Assembly: GCA_014796735.1 (NCBI GenBank)
Contig: JAAVIG010000116.1
Span: 1 to 5,314 of the forward strand
DNA from: Oscillospiraceae bacterium
GTDB taxonomy: Bacteria > Bacillota > Clostridia > Oscillospirales > Ruminococcaceae
Length of the DNA: 5,314 nucleotides
Reading direction: 5' to 3'
Under the pieces are notes generated by a model. The model searched no databases and was not told the origin of the DNA. It saw only the letters and a program-made list of their open reading frames with translations. Made by a program: the position numbers and the translations under genes. The number at the start of each line of letters is the position of its first letter. Position 1 is the stretch's first letter. Positions 4,638-5,314 of the stretch are shown piece by piece.

Positions 4638-4695
4638 TAGGCTCGGTTTTAGCGTAACAGGTTGTTTTTATGTTAGGCGTTTAAGTGTGAACGGT

Positions 4696-4786
4696 TAACA
4701 TCTTTCAAGTCTTGATCAGCTTTTTAACATTCAGCCGAACGGCTTTAATTTCTAAAGGTCGGTTCGGTTTCGGCTGTAAGATGTTA
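4696..4786 (+). other. Nested structured RNA candidate between atpH and atpA
   Basis: TAACATCTT (4696-4704) and AAGATGTTA (4778-4786) are perfect 9-bp inverses. Nested inside, CAGCCGAA (4732-4739) pairs with TTCGGCTG (4769-4776), separated from the outer stem on the 3' side by a single base, so the two could stack. The apical part has CTTT (4743-4746) with AAAG (4754-4757). An overlapping alternative, CCGAAC (4735-4740) with GTTCGG (4762-4767), excludes the 8-bp stem. The 5' side leaves a 27-nt unpaired stretch. No known riboswitch or RNA family is recognised. The rest of the 4638-4989 gap holds no supported gene. Confidence 0.45.
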
Positions 4787-4802
4787 CAGCTTGACGGAGT
4801 TG

Positions 4803-4831
4803 TTGCAAGACAGAATCGGAGAGCTTATAAG
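4803..4831 (+). promoter_or_regulatory. Candidate internal promoter for atpA and following genes
   Basis: TTGCAA (4803-4808) is 17 nt from TATAAG (4826-4831). The -35 is identical to that of the main operon promoter and the -10 matches five of six bases. Transcription would start near 4838, with a leader of about 150 nt carrying the hairpin at 4918-4944. It would give the F1 genes their own supply of mRNA. Confidence 0.35.
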
Positions 4832-4917
4832 AAGCCGGAAAACTTGTGCTTTTATTTTGCGGCGCTTAATATCAAAAGGAAGCAAAAAAGGCATATGCTG
4901 TAGCTTTCACTTATTTA

Positions 4918-4944
4918 ACGGCTGCTGTTTTGCAGCAGCTCCGT
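4918..4944 (+). other. GC-rich hairpin in the atpA leader
   Basis: GCTGCTG (4921-4927) pairs with CAGCAGC (4933-4939) around TTTTG, and ACG (4918-4920) with CGT (4942-4944) past a two-base bulge. It ends about 27 nt before the atpA ribosome binding site. No T-run follows, so it is not an intrinsic terminator. It may stabilise the atpA mRNA. Confidence 0.5.
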
Positions 4945-4971
4945 CAGATGCGGATTTCCGCAAGACCACCG

Positions 4972-4979
4972 AAAGGAGG
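4972..4979 (+). promoter_or_regulatory. Ribosome binding site of atpA
   Basis: AAAGGAGG is 10 nt before the ATG at 4990, the longest match to the 16S rRNA end in the window, and fixes the atpA start. Confidence 0.85.
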
Positions 4980-4989
4980 AAGGTCACAA

Positions 4990-5314
4990 ATGGAATTACG
5001 CCCCGAAGAAATAACGGGAATACTTAAAAATCGAATCAAAGAATTTGACAGCAAGATTTCTCTTACCGACACGGGTACAGTCGTTACTGTCGGTGACGGT
5101 ATCGTAAATATCCACGGATTGGAAAACTGTATGATAAACGAGCTTCTCCAATTCGACAACGGCGTGCAGTGTATGGCTCTTAACTTAGAGCAAAGCAGCG
5201 TAGGCGCCGTAATGTTGGGCCCCGACGACGACATCAAGGAGGGTGCGACCGTTAAGCGCACGGGCAAGATCATTTCCGTGCCCGTAGGCGAAGCGCTTTT
5301 GGGCAGAGTTGTAA
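4990..5314 (+). CDS. atpA: F-type ATP synthase subunit alpha, N-terminal part
   Basis: The first 108 residues of alpha, the non-catalytic nucleotide-binding subunit of the F1 head; the gene runs off the window end (full family length is about 500). Residues 1-25 form the N-terminal helix that contacts delta (MELRPEEITGILKNRIKEF). The beta-barrel follows: TDTGTVVTVGDGIVNIHGLENCMINELLQF (about 27-56) is the family's 'G.V..VgDGIa.v.GL' signature, and VGAVMLGPDDDIKEGATVKRTGKIISVPVGEALLGRVV (about 71-108) leads into the nucleotide-binding domain. The Walker A motif lies beyond the window. The ATG is supported by the strong ribosome binding site. gamma, beta and epsilon genes would be expected next. 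Confidence 0.97.
   Translation, partial: MELRPEEITGILKNRIKEFDSKISLTDTGTVVTVGDGIVNIHGLENCMINELLQFDNGVQCMALNLEQSSVGAVMLGPDDDIKEGATVKRTGKIISVPVGEALLGRVV

Noticed and set aside
4712..5027. Plus-strand open frames of 63 and 78 codons between atpH and atpA
   Set aside because: No domain, poor start signals, one overlaps atpA in another frame, and they run through inverted repeats.

Overview
This window holds the 5' part of an F-type (F1Fo) ATP synthase operon, all on the + strand, very probably from a Gram-positive anaerobe of the class Clostridia (Ruminococcus/Oscillospiraceae-like). The grounds are the strong AAAGGAGG-type ribosome binding sites, the AT-rich intergenic DNA against more GC-rich genes, the clostridial wording of the a subunit (LRHFGNI) and a sodium-type c subunit. 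The lineage is an inference from style, not a proven placement.

Layout. Positions 1-404 contain no convincing gene; they hold short diverged direct repeats, then an AT-rich operator-like zone with a 12-nt direct repeat, a perfect 14-nt palindrome and a 9-bp inverted repeat. A good sigma-A promoter (TTGCAA, 17 nt, TATAAT) follows at 405-433. The operon then reads: a one-pass membrane protein with an extracytoplasmic domain (517-1176, perhaps IseA-like, unproven); atpZ (1176-1466, overlapping by one base); atpI (1529-1951); atpB, subunit a (1991-2698); atpE, subunit c (3011-3268); atpF, subunit b (3536-4090); atpH, delta (4092-4637); and the first 108 codons of atpA, alpha (4990 to the window end).

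The proteins cover the whole membrane motor and the start of the catalytic head. AtpZ and AtpI are small membrane proteins linked to c-ring assembly and cation supply; a plus the c-ring form the ion path; b and delta make the peripheral stalk to alpha3beta3. The c subunit has a Glu in each transmembrane helix (E28 and E61) plus the T62/T63/Y66 pattern, matching the two-carboxylate sodium-binding type described for Fusobacterium nucleatum. The best reading is a Na+-coupled enzyme.

The most unusual part is the non-coding DNA. This kind of operon is normally compact, but here atpE is isolated by 312 nt upstream and 267 nt downstream, and atpA by 352 nt. These gaps are rich in inverted repeats: a hairpin plus a nearly fully paired three-way junction after atpB, a GAAA-capped hairpin just before the atpE ribosome binding site, a long hairpin after atpE, and a nested structure before atpA, with candidate internal promoters. 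They could set the unequal subunit output (many c per complex) by RNA stability, processing or extra transcription starts, or they could be dispersed repeat elements that landed between the genes. I see no CRISPR array, tRNA, rRNA, transposase or clear intrinsic terminator.
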